A stretch of 38,046 nt of DNA from Nostoc sp. NOS(2021) (GTDB taxonomy: Bacteria; Cyanobacteriota; Cyanobacteriia; Cyanobacteriales; Nostocaceae), in assembly GCF_017115025.1 (NCBI RefSeq), contig NZ_JABXKM010000268.1, forward strand, positions 1 through 38,046, given 5' to 3'. Within the stretch, counting starts at the first letter, position 1. Each line of letters opens with the position of its first letter. A program made the position numbers and the translations under genes. Shown piece after piece: positions 25,937 through 33,763 of this stretch. The notes beneath the pieces are model-generated. The model saw only the letters and a program-made list of their open reading frames with translations, ran no database searches and had not been told where the DNA came from.

Positions 25937-26818
25937 ATGACATTTACTGCAACACGAATTGAGATTACGCCTACTGAAGCAGCTTTAGGAGCAATTGTGA
26001 CTGGTGTTGATGCCAGTCTGGCAGCACAACCAGAAGTAATTCTACAACTCAAGCAGGCATGGCGCGATCGCCACATCCTCGTCTTCAAAAATCAACAATT
26101 GACTGACGACCAATTATTAGCGTTTGCGAATTACTTTGGCGACATTCTCCAACAACCTGCCTATATCCGCAAAGGAGAAACCGAGCCATATCTGCCGCCC
26201 CTTGTCCTGACTCTTGCAAATGCTGCCTCCGAAGAAAGTTCCGTCAATGTTGCACCCAACTATCGTGAACTTTTACCCCATATCGATCATGACTGGTTGC
26301 CTACACCATCTAGCGGTTCATTTTTATATGGGGTAGAACTGCCTGAGAATGGCCCTGATACCTATTGGGTGAATTTGATTCAGGCTTACGAAGAGCTAGA
26401 TGATGCTACTAAAAAGCAGATTGCTGGCTTGCAGGTGCGTCATTTTAATTTCTATGGCAAGTATCGGGATGAGTATCCTGAGCCTAGCTACGCAGCCGGT
26501 CGTTCCGTTGAACCCGGTGAACGAGTTGCTACCCATCCTTTGGTTCGCACTCACCCGGATACTGGCAAGAAAGTTCTCTTCCTAAATGCCGCTAGCGAGG
26601 TAGATATTATTGATTACGACCCAGTGGAAGGGGCAAAGCTAATTGAACGGTTGCGGGAACACATTAAGCAACCCCACTTTGTTTATCAACACCACTGGAG
26701 CAAGGGCGACCTACTTTATTGGGACAACCAGGCAACGGCTCACTATCGCCCCGAATTTAATTCCAACGCAACCCGGATTTTGAAGCGGGTTAGCATTCGA
26801 GGAAGCCGTCCTTTCTAA
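25937..26818 (+). CDS. Second TauD/TfdA-type dioxygenase
   Basis: A 293-residue Fe(II)/2-oxoglutarate dioxygenase, clearly diverged from its upstream neighbour. The metal ligands are His115 and Asp117 (in LPHIDHDW) and His269 (NQATAHYRP), and Arg284 (ILKRVS) should bind 2-oxoglutarate. The extra His-Asp pair directly after the HxD motif is a possible source of error in calling ligands; spacing to the GSFLY segment favours the first pair. ATG 25937 is supported by AAGGAGA 7 nt upstream, so the in-frame earlier start at 25919 is unlikely. It is probably cotranscribed with the first dioxygenase. Two different paralogues side by side suggest two substrates or two steps. Confidence 0.9.
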   Translation: MTFTATRIEITPTEAALGAIVTGVDASLAAQPEVILQLKQAWRDRHILVFKNQQLTDDQLLAFANYFGDILQQPAYIRKGETEPYLPPLVLTLANAASEESSVNVAPNYRELLPHIDHDWLPTPSSGSFLYGVELPENGPDTYWVNLIQAYEELDDATKKQIAGLQVRHFNFYGKYRDEYPEPSYAAGRSVEPGERVATHPLVRTHPDTGKKVLFLNAASEVDIIDYDPVEGAKLIERLREHIKQPHFVYQHHWSKGDLLYWDNQATAHYRPEFNSNATRILKRVSIRGSRPF

Positions 26819-27025
26819 AGGTTGTGAATTCTTTCAGATACAAAACTTTACTCCCCCTTTCCTTCTCCACTTTCGAGAGCAGAGGGGAAAAGCTAGTTTT
26901 GACACCAAACCGGATGCAATTAGAGGGTTATAGCCGAATGGCAAGGATAGAACCCTCTAATCGATTCGGTGAGCTTGTAGAGATTTTGCTCCTACGGTAT
27001 CAGCGTCAAGATGAGGTAGAAAGCT

Positions 27026-28102
27026 ATGGTCAGACCGCAAATTGGAAAGTACTCAATATCCAGGCGTGATTTACTTTACACTTTTTATGGGTTAATGTCT
27101 TTTACTGCCTTAGTCAGTTGTGGAACAAACAAGGGCAGCACGGGCAATAGCAGCAGTGCAACTTTGAGTACTAATACCACTAGTAACAATAAAGGCAGTA
27201 CCAAGCTCGTTCGACTTGGCTACCAAGTTTCCGGGGATCTAACCCACGAAAAAGGCGCGATCGAAAAACGGTTGACTCCTCAAGGAATAGGTGTTACTTG
27301 GTCTCAATTTGTGTCTGGGCCTCCGCTCTTGGAAGCCTTAAATGTGGGTAGCATTGACCTTGGTCCGGCTGGCGAAACGCCACCCATTTTTGCTCAGGCA
27401 GCTGGTACCAATCTGATTTATGTAGTTAATATCCCACCAGGTACTGGAGAAGGTTCAGCGATTGTTGTGCTAAAGGATTCTCCAATCCAAACATTGGCAG
27501 GTCTTAAAGGTAAAAAAGTTGCTTATTCTAGAGGGACGGCTCAGACCTATTTTGTGGTGAAAGCGTTTGAAGAGATAGGGCTAAAAATCAGTGATATTGA
27601 ATCAGTGAATTTAACCATTGCAGATGGAAGAGCAGCGTTTTTGAACAAGACGGTTGATGCCTTTGTAGAAAGTGATCCTTATCTGATTAAGCTGCAACAA
27701 GAAGGCAGTATCCGGGTCTTACGAAACGCGCAAGGAATTAAGACGCCAGGAGGTTATTACCTAGCTGCACGAGATTTTGCAATTAATAATGCTGAACTCT
27801 TGAAAGCAATTTTGTCAGAGTACTACGAAGTTGGCCAGTGGGCAAACAAAAACAGGCGGGCTGCTGCCGAAATCCTCGCACCGAAGGTCAAGACTGATGT
27901 CGATACTATGGAGTTGACGCTGACGAGAAGAAAATATGACATGAGACCAATTACTGAGGAAGTGATTAGCGCTCAACAAAAGGTTGCGGATCTTCTATAT
28001 GAACTGAAAGTTGTGCCAAAACAAGTTGATGTTAAAGGAGCAACCTTAACTGCCCAGCAGTATACAGCGATTACACCGGATGCCCTTAGGAATAGGGCTT
28101 AA
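27026..28102 (+). CDS. SsuA/TauA-like ABC substrate-binding lipoprotein
   Basis: A 358-residue periplasmic binding protein of the aliphatic-sulfonate/nitrate/taurine group. The N-terminus carries SRRDLLYTFYGLMSFTALVS followed by Cys32, a lipobox (LVSC), with a twin-arginine-like SRR. A Ser/Thr/Asn-rich linker (about 36-58) follows. The binding fold shows VRLGYQVSGDLTHEKG, then LNVGSIDLGPAGETPPIFAQ and VVLKDSPIQTLAGLKGKKVA, typical of SsuA. Its permease and ATPase (SsuC/SsuB types) are not in the window, where an MFS gene follows instead. It could share an ABC core encoded elsewhere. The ligand is probably an organosulfonate or similar anion, judging by family and the TauD neighbours. Confidence 0.9.
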   Translation: MVRPQIGKYSISRRDLLYTFYGLMSFTALVSCGTNKGSTGNSSSATLSTNTTSNNKGSTKLVRLGYQVSGDLTHEKGAIEKRLTPQGIGVTWSQFVSGPPLLEALNVGSIDLGPAGETPPIFAQAAGTNLIYVVNIPPGTGEGSAIVVLKDSPIQTLAGLKGKKVAYSRGTAQTYFVVKAFEEIGLKISDIESVNLTIADGRAAFLNKTVDAFVESDPYLIKLQQEGSIRVLRNAQGIKTPGGYYLAARDFAINNAELLKAILSEYYEVGQWANKNRRAAAEILAPKVKTDVDTMELTLTRRKYDMRPITEEVISAQQKVADLLYELKVVPKQVDVKGATLTAQQYTAITPDALRNRA

Positions 28103-28138
28103 CGTGTGAATCAGCAAGCTTGCTACAAAACCAGACGC

Positions 28139-28163
28139 GATGCCTGCGGCGGTAAACTACGCA
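28139..28163. repeat. Dispersed GC-rich repeat copy
   Basis: GATGCCTGCGGCGGTAAACT followed by ACGC repeats the block found at the hlyD 3' end (16518). It lies between the binding-protein and MFS genes. Confidence 0.6.
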
Positions 28164-28221
28164 ATTATCCTATAATTATTAGCTAACCTAATTGTTAGTA
28201 GAGCATACTAGAACTCCCCTG

Positions 28222-29493
28222 ATGAAAATTTGGAACGGACAACTAGGCGATCGCGTAAGTAATATCATTTACCAATATTTACCCGCCTTTCGCTGGCCTA
28301 ATTTTCGCCTGTTTTTTGGGGGACAGTTACTATCAATGTCTGGGACATTTATGACCCAGCAGTTAACTATTCCTTGGCTGGTATACGATTTGACTAAATC
28401 AGCTTGGTTGTTGGGAGTTGCGGGCTTTGTGCAATTTTTACCTACCTTATTAGTAATTCCGTTTTCCGGCGTATTGTCCGATCGCTGGAGTCGTCGTGAT
28501 TTGTTAATGGTGGTGCAGATATTGGGAATTAGCGTTTCCCTGGCATTAACGATTCTTACCTTTAGGAATTCGATGACGTTTCCCATCCTATTGGTACTGA
28601 GTGTTCTCAATGGTTTTCTCAAGGGATTAGATATGCCCGTGCGTCATACAATCGTCACCGAAACCGTAGACGATCGCGCTGATTGGAGTAATGCGATCGC
28701 CTTGAATTCAGTGATGTTAAGTTCCTCTCTGGTATTGGGACCGGCTATGGGTGGGATTTTGATTGCGACGCTAGGAGTGAAATATTGTTTTCTCTACGAT
28801 ACCCTCAGCTATATCCCTGCCATCTTTACCCTGCTAGCGATGCGGCTGAAAGTCAGACCGATGCAAACTCTTACGAGCCTTAGCGATACTTTGCAGAAAT
28901 TGCGAGAGGGCTTTGAATATGTCTCCAAATTCCAGCCCATTAGAGCAATTTTATTAATACTGGCGTTACAAGGTTTAGTCGGGATGTCTCATGTCGCGCT
29001 CATGCCCGTCTTCGCGGTTAAGATTTTAAATGGGGATGCAACTACGATGGCTCACCTGAGCGTCTCAGCGCCGATTGGATCGTTTCTTGCTTGTTTGTAT
29101 CTGAGTGTCAGGCGAGGGATTGCAGGCTTAGAGCGTTTGATTGTAGTCGCTCAAGTCTTGATCGGGATGAGTCTGATCTCCTTCTCACTATCGCGTCAAG
29201 TTGGATTATCCATAATCATACTGGTGTTTACAGGCTGCTTTTCCATCCTCCTGATTACCAGTAGTAATATGATTATCCAAACCCTAGTTGCCGAGGATAA
29301 GCGCGGACGGGTGATGAGTTTTTATGCCCTAGCAATGGTGGGTATGATGCCCTTTGGGAATCTGTTAGCTGGAACTTTGGCAGATAATTTTGGTGCGACT
29401 AATGCCTTGATTGTCTGTGGCAGTCTAAATATCTTAGGTGCGCTATGGTTCTCTGCACAATTGCCAGCAGTGAGCCGTTGGATTGATCGCTAA
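28222..29493 (+). CDS. MFS transporter (MFS_3/EntS-like)
   Basis: A 423-residue major facilitator with about 12 predicted membrane helices. The family loop motif appears as SGVLSDRWSRRDLLMVVQ (about residues 84-101) and, in the second half, as AEDKRGRVMSFYALAMVGMM. The FRLFFGGQLLSMSGTFMTQQ opening and the overall length fit the MFS_3 exporters that include EntS. ATG 28222 is preferred to an in-frame TTG at 28192, which gives a poor N-terminus, although its ribosome site is weak. The position in the sulfonate-type cluster suggests transport of a substrate, intermediate or waste product. Substrate and direction are unknown. Confidence 0.88.
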   Translation: MKIWNGQLGDRVSNIIYQYLPAFRWPNFRLFFGGQLLSMSGTFMTQQLTIPWLVYDLTKSAWLLGVAGFVQFLPTLLVIPFSGVLSDRWSRRDLLMVVQILGISVSLALTILTFRNSMTFPILLVLSVLNGFLKGLDMPVRHTIVTETVDDRADWSNAIALNSVMLSSSLVLGPAMGGILIATLGVKYCFLYDTLSYIPAIFTLLAMRLKVRPMQTLTSLSDTLQKLREGFEYVSKFQPIRAILLILALQGLVGMSHVALMPVFAVKILNGDATTMAHLSVSAPIGSFLACLYLSVRRGIAGLERLIVVAQVLIGMSLISFSLSRQVGLSIIILVFTGCFSILLITSSNMIIQTLVAEDKRGRVMSFYALAMVGMMPFGNLLAGTLADNFGATNALIVCGSLNILGALWFSAQLPAVSRWIDR

Positions 29494-29536
29494 ACAAGTT
29501 GCTTCTCTTTGGAAAAGTGCAATTAAGGAGGGAGCG

Positions 29537-29925
29537 ATGGTAATACTTTTCGGTTAGGGACTTCCAAAGAATAAATCATTCCAAGAAAAACAAGAGACAG
29601 GATTTTTCAATAATGATAATCATTTTAGAGGGGGCGTTCGCGAACATACTGATTATGGTGTATTAACTATTCTCAAGCAAGATAATGTCGGTGGATTACA
29701 AGTCAAATGAAAGTCTGGTTGGATAGATGCACCTCCTATTCCTGGTTCATTCGTATGCAATATTGGGGATATGCTCAATCGCATGACACAAGGACTGTAT
29801 TGCTCAACCCCCACGGCGTTCAGAACCTATCAACAAGTCATCGCCTTTCGTTCCCGTTCTTTTTTGACCCCAATTTCAACGTTGAAGTCAAACCCATTGA
29901 AGTGAAGGATGTAGTAGTGAATGAG
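29537..29925 (+). pseudogene. Broken isopenicillin-N-synthase-like 2OG-Fe(II) oxygenase
   Basis: The ATG at 29537 follows a strong AAGGAGG site, but the frame stops at TAG after six codons (29555-29557). The same frame then continues through [12 protein letters not shown] into [20 protein letters not shown], with the iron-binding HTD. It stops again at TGA 29708-29710 and resumes with [21 protein letters not shown] missing C in the C-run near 29810-29814 shifts it to a second frame encoding [20 protein letters not shown]. Only about 35 codons precede HTD, where intact members have well over 100, so a large N-terminal part was also deleted. The order of motifs leaves little doubt about the family. 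Confidence 0.85.
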
Positions 29926-29930
29926 TCTTT

Positions 29931-30044
29931 CTTGCGGGCGATCGCAGGTGGCTGGTTGGGTACGGAATCAAAGACATTGGTAGGACACACTTGGACGCAC
30001 AAATTGCAATTGATACAGAGTTTATGGCTGACAAGCTCGATCAT
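29931..30044 (-). pseudogene. Truncated 4Fe-4S ferredoxin gene
   Basis: ATG 30044 has AGGAG about 5 nt upstream and opens MIELVSHKLCINCNLCVQVC followed by PTNVFDSVPNQPPAIARK. This is the N-terminus of a two-cluster bacterial-type ferredoxin, with a complete first CxxCxxCxxxCP motif. After about 38 residues the homology ends. The frame runs on to 29838 across the 3' end of the broken oxygenase, so the second cluster is missing. The gene was cut at its 3' side by the same rearrangement. In related genomes such ferredoxins sit near flavoprotein and sulfur-assimilation genes (from memory, not checked). Confidence 0.75.
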
Positions 30045-30895
30045 GACATACTCCTGCTACAACTTTGATACAGAGGGTGTGGTTTGAGTGGTTTGTACTG
30101 GTGGTGTAGCGATCGCTCACTTAAATCTTCTGGTAGTTAATTTGTACTATTCTGACTGCACCTCTACTTACCACTTTGTCAATATTTAGATGCGTTTGCC
30201 CTGGGGTTTTATCTGGGTGACTGCACCAGATTCAAATGTCAGCAATCCTGATAGTTCATTTGCCTGGGTTCGTACTGTCTATAGGTTTTAGTTTAGCGAA
30301 GGAACGAAGAAGAGCAGCCAAAGTGCGATTCCTGAATTCTGCTGTAATTAATGCGATAGACCACTAGTTTTCACTCAAGTGCATAGGCGTAGCCCGCACA
30401 ACTCTTAGAGACGCTGCGCGAACGACAAAGCTCAGTGACCATCGTAGACATCGCCTTTGCTGGTGACTATTTCCAACACTCATTTCAGCCCTGCTATCTG
30501 GAGAAAGCAAACTTGTGTTAAGCAGTACTTGCATTTTTCTCGTAAGTGTGTAAAGCTTTGTTGAATGATTAAATTACGGTAAGCCAATCAAGTTATAGTA
30601 GTTTATAAAAAATAAACTACAGCCTTTCATTTACCGACTGACTATTTAGCCAGAGCTACAGAAAAATATTGATCAGGCAAAGATTAATCGTGTACCTGAT
30701 GCAAGTAGTAGTGAAACGCCCTATCAATATTCTAAGTGGTTCAAACAAACTTAGTAAGAACATCGGCATCCTTGTACTACAATTCCTCATTTCTAATTTG
30801 TCCTACCGGTAGAGACTAGGGAAATATTCAGAATAATTTTCCAATGCCTAATCTCTAGTACTCAAGTAGAGATTGATTCACCAAAAAACCAACTT
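30045..30895. other. 851-bp spacer with repeats and possible gene scraps
   Basis: No intact gene is present. At 30386-30426 lies a dispersed repeat (GGCGTAGCCCGC, then GAGACGCTGCGCGAACGAC). On the minus strand a short frame ends QANELSGLLTFESGAVTQIK at about 30190-30275. On the plus strand a 34-residue frame at about 30650-30753 reads PELQKNIDQAKINRVPDASS, then SETPYQYSKWFKQT. Both look like C-terminal scraps of lost genes, but I cannot name them. The promoter of the methyltransferase gene should lie in the last 150 bp. Confidence 0.45.
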
Positions 30896-31717
30896 ATGAC
30901 CCAACTGAAAACACTTTCCACCTACGACCCAACATTATTTGAGGGTGCAGCTGAAGTCTACGCTCAATACAGAACTAAATACTCGGCTGCTGTATTTGAC
31001 AAACTAACTCAAATATTTAATCTCAATGGTCAAGGAAGACTTCTTGATTTGGGTACTGGGCCAGGTTTAATTGCCATTGCCCTTAGCAGCAAATTTCAAG
31101 AAGTAATTGCTATTGATCCCGATCCAGATATGCTCAAGGAAGCGCAACGTCAAGCAGCAGCCGTAAGAGCAAACAATATCACTTGGCTAGAACAAGGAGC
31201 AGAACTGATTAACCCTAGTTTGGGAACATTTAAACTAGCTACCATTGGCAGAGCCTTCCACTGGATGGAACGCGAACTCGTACTTGAACGCCTTTATGAA
31301 TTGCTGGCAGATGATGGAGCTGTAGCACTGCTCAATACAAGTGATAATCCTTGGATAAGTTCTTTACCCTGGAAACAAGCTGCTATAAAAGTAGTGAAAA
31401 AATGGTTAGGTGAGGAGCGACGAACTGGACAACGAGGACAAGGCATTCGTAAACCAGTTGATCCTCCCCACGAAGTCGTAATTGCCAATTCAAAATTTGC
31501 TCGCCAAGAATTATATGAAGTGCCATTTGAAAAATCTTGGACAGTCTCTAGCTATCTTGGCTACTTATACACTACAGCCTTTTCGCTGAAAATTTTCTAT
31601 GGCGACAAAGCCGAAGAATTTGAAGCAGATATCAAAGAAGCATTACTAGCAGTTGAGCCTTCGGGTCACTTTACAGAAGAACTTACGGCAACAATCCAAG
31701 TAGTTTGGAAGCATTAA
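30896..31717 (+). CDS. Class I SAM-dependent methyltransferase
   Basis: A 273-residue methyltransferase with a Rossmann-like fold. Motif I is LLDLGTGPG at residues 49-57, followed by the acidic motif II (VIAIDPDPDM, about 70-79) and motif III around ATIGRAFHWM (about 114-123). The FHWM segment is typical of the UbiE/Methyltransf_11 type acting on small molecules. It is cytosolic with no targeting signal. It lies 63 bp before the flavin monooxygenase gene on the same strand and may form an operon with it. The methyl acceptor is unknown; in this context a degradation intermediate or sulfur compound is possible (inference). Confidence 0.88.
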   Translation: MTQLKTLSTYDPTLFEGAAEVYAQYRTKYSAAVFDKLTQIFNLNGQGRLLDLGTGPGLIAIALSSKFQEVIAIDPDPDMLKEAQRQAAAVRANNITWLEQGAELINPSLGTFKLATIGRAFHWMERELVLERLYELLADDGAVALLNTSDNPWISSLPWKQAAIKVVKKWLGEERRTGQRGQGIRKPVDPPHEVVIANSKFARQELYEVPFEKSWTVSSYLGYLYTTAFSLKIFYGDKAEEFEADIKEALLAVEPSGHFTEELTATIQVVWKH

Positions 31718-31780
31718 CTTGTATTCATTTTGACTTTTGACTTCACGGCGGTACTAGCTATCTAAAAAAGAGAAAAGCAG

Positions 31781-33145
31781 ATGAGCAAAACACGTAAGTT
31801 TCGTTTAGGAGCATTTATTCAAGCCACTGGACATCATGTTTCTGCTTGGCGACATCCAGATGCACAAATAGATGCGGGTTTTAATTTCGAGCATTACAAA
31901 GAAATTACCCAAACCGCCGAACGTGGCTTGTTCGATGCAGTTTTTTTGGCGGACAGCCCAGGAGTTTGGGGTGGCGATGCCGAAACGCAGAGACGCAACG
32001 GTAAACTTGTCCATTTTGAGCCAGTGACACTCTTCTCGGCTTTGTCCTCTGTAACTCAAAACATTGGCTTCATTTCCACCGCCTCGACTACCTATGAAGA
32101 ACCTTACACCCTGGCACGTAAGTTTGCCTCATTGGATCACTTGAGTAAAGGTCGGTCGGGGTGGAATGTAGTCACCACGGGTAACGAAAATGCCGCACTT
32201 AATTTCGGTCTTGACCATCACCCGGAACATGGCCAACGTTATGAACGTGCGGAAGAGTTTGTAGAAGTGGTCAAAGGACTGTGGGATAGCTGGGAAGACG
32301 ATGCTTTCATCCGTGACAGAGAAGCTGGTATCTATTTTGACTCGAATAAACTACATATACTCAACCACAAGGGTAAACATTTTTCTGTCAAAGGCCCTTT
32401 GAACGTTGGTCGTCCACCTCAAGGTTATCCGGTGATTGTGCAGGCTGGAGCATCGGAAGCTGGACGGGATTTAGCTGCGCGTACTGCTGAGGTGATTTTC
32501 ACTGCTAATCAAACCCTAGTCGATGCTCAGGAATTTTATGCTGATGTCAAAGGTAGGTTGGCGAAATATGGACGCTCTCCAGACGATCTAAAAATCATGC
32601 CTGGGGCTTTCCCAATCATTGGCCGGACTGAAGAAGAAGCCCAAGAGAAATACGAATTTCTGCAATCGTTGATTCATCCTGATGTAGCTTGGGGTATTTT
32701 AAAGAACTATTACAAAGGTGTGGATCTGTCGAAATATTCTTTAGATGATCTAACTCCCGAACTACCCAGTGATACCAATAATAATAAGAGTCGTCTGAAA
32801 TTAGTCAAGGATTTAGCTACTCGTGGCACTCTGACGCTGCGCCAGTTATATCTGGCTCTTGCTACCGCTAGAGGTCATCGTACTATCCTTGGTACTCCCG
32901 AAAGCATTGCTGACCAGTTAGAAGAATGGTTCAACAATGGTGCAGCAGATGGTTTTAATATCATGCCACCAATCCTGCCTACAGGGTTAGATGACTTCGT
33001 TAACCTAGTCGTTCCCATCCTCCAAAAACGCGGACTGTTCCGTACTGAATATGAAGGTACTACCTTGAGGGAAAACCTGGGGCTGCGGCGTCCGGGTAAT
33101 CAATTTGCCGCTAAACAAGTGGATGAGAGATTGGTGCTGGCGTAA
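31781..33145 (+). CDS. NtaA/SnaA/DszA-type FMN-dependent monooxygenase
   Basis: A 454-residue bacterial-luciferase-like (LLM) monooxygenase of the NtaA/SnaA/DszA branch. It uses FMNH2 and O2 to oxidise its substrate; relatives act on nitrilotriacetate, dibenzothiophene sulfone and alkylsulfones. Diagnostic segments are FIQATGHHVSAWRHPDAQID (about 12-31), GFISTASTTYEEPYTLARKF, then SLDHLSKGRSGWNVVTT (about 117-133) and GYPVIVQAGASEAGRDLAAR. The length matches the family (about 440-460). A separate flavin reductase is required and none lies in the window. Neighbours encode a methyltransferase upstream and an amidohydrolase downstream. The substrate is not determined; C-S or C-N bond cleavage is the likely chemistry. 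Confidence 0.92.
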   Translation: MSKTRKFRLGAFIQATGHHVSAWRHPDAQIDAGFNFEHYKEITQTAERGLFDAVFLADSPGVWGGDAETQRRNGKLVHFEPVTLFSALSSVTQNIGFISTASTTYEEPYTLARKFASLDHLSKGRSGWNVVTTGNENAALNFGLDHHPEHGQRYERAEEFVEVVKGLWDSWEDDAFIRDREAGIYFDSNKLHILNHKGKHFSVKGPLNVGRPPQGYPVIVQAGASEAGRDLAARTAEVIFTANQTLVDAQEFYADVKGRLAKYGRSPDDLKIMPGAFPIIGRTEEEAQEKYEFLQSLIHPDVAWGILKNYYKGVDLSKYSLDDLTPELPSDTNNNKSRLKLVKDLATRGTLTLRQLYLALATARGHRTILGTPESIADQLEEWFNNGAADGFNIMPPILPTGLDDFVNLVVPILQKRGLFRTEYEGTTLRENLGLRRPGNQFAAKQVDERLVLA

Positions 33146-33190
33146 ATAAATAGGGCTTACGCAACGCCGCATATTCTTTTGAGTTCGTAG

Positions 33191-33250
33191 TGTTCGCGTA
33201 GCGTCTCGAAGAGAGGACTAAAGTCTTCTCTTGCAGACGCTACGCGAACA
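33191..33250. repeat. 60-nt near-perfect hairpin (dispersed repeat pair)
   Basis: TGTTCGCGTAGCGTCT (33191-33206) pairs with AGACGCTACGCGAACA (33235-33250). An inner stem AAGAGAGGACT/AGTCTTCTCTT (33209-33219 and 33222-33232) has one G-T pair. A single 2x2 mismatch separates the stems and the apical loop is only AA. The outer arms are two inverted copies of the window's dispersed repeat. A second small hairpin AGGACTAAAGTCCT follows near 33258-33271. Confidence 0.85.
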
Positions 33251-33343
33251 AAATCAGGACTAAAGTCCTTACTACAAACAACAACCGTAAGTCCTGATCA
33301 AAAGAGTAGTGAGTTTCGAGTGCTGTAGACACTCCTCCGGTGA

Positions 33344-33376
33344 GCCAGTGCGTTATGGGTTCTTTCCGTTGTAGTA
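33344..33376. repeat. Degenerate GCCAGTGCG repeat
   Basis: GCCAGTGCGTTATGGGTTCT followed by TTCCGTTGTAGTA is a degenerate copy of the repeat at 37097-37137. Its central GC hairpin has decayed. Confidence 0.5.
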
Positions 33377-33516
33377 ATTGTCTTTGCTAAGTTATCTAGA
33401 TGCGAGAAGTCGCCTAGAAATTTCAGGGTTTTATTGGGCTTTCAATCCAATAAATTACCAAGTAGCACTCAGATGCGAATGGCACTAAGAAAAGCCCAAA
33501 GGCTTGTATAACCTCG

Positions 33517-33622
33517 TTCCCAGTCTCAAGACTGGGAATGTATTCCCAGAGGCTCTGCCTCTGGTCAAGAAACAGGAGGCGGAGCCTCTCAGAGTGGGTT
33601 CCCAGCCTGGAGGCTGGGAACC
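33517..33622. repeat. Cluster of GC hairpins
   Basis: Hairpins follow one another: TTCCCAGTCT/AGACTGGGAA (33517-33538), CCAGAGGC/GCCTCTGG (33546-33564), GAGGC/GCCTC (about 33576-33588), and GGTTCCCAGCCT/AGGCTGGGAACC (33597-33622). The outer hairpins share the TTCCCAG block. The cluster resembles repeats common in cyanobacterial spacers and could fold into a multi-stem RNA if transcribed. Confidence 0.8.
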
Positions 33623-33763
33623 AGTGAGGGTAAGGACTGTATCATAACTTAGTGCCATTCCACTCAGATGCGTCGTTGTACTCAGCACGGGCTAAACGCC
33701 CCGCTATCGCTAACATAACTCATTTATCAGCACTACTTCTGTCATTTATTCAAGGAAAAAAAC

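Larger units (their letters stand above)
33146..33763. other. 618-bp repeat-filled spacer
   Basis: There is no gene here. Three repeat structures, annotated separately, fill most of it. The remaining DNA before 33764 should hold the ribosome site and perhaps a promoter of the amidohydrolase gene. A CAAGGAAAAAAAC stretch precedes its ATG. Confidence 0.6.

Noticed and set aside
26824-27069. Plus-strand 81-codon frame before the binding-protein gene
   Set aside because: It has no recognisable protein features, overlaps the start of the SsuA-like gene in another frame and reads like spacer sequence.
29838-30044. Complete 68-residue ferredoxin
   Set aside because: Only the first 38 residues resemble ferredoxin; the rest is antisense to the broken oxygenase, so it is a truncated gene.
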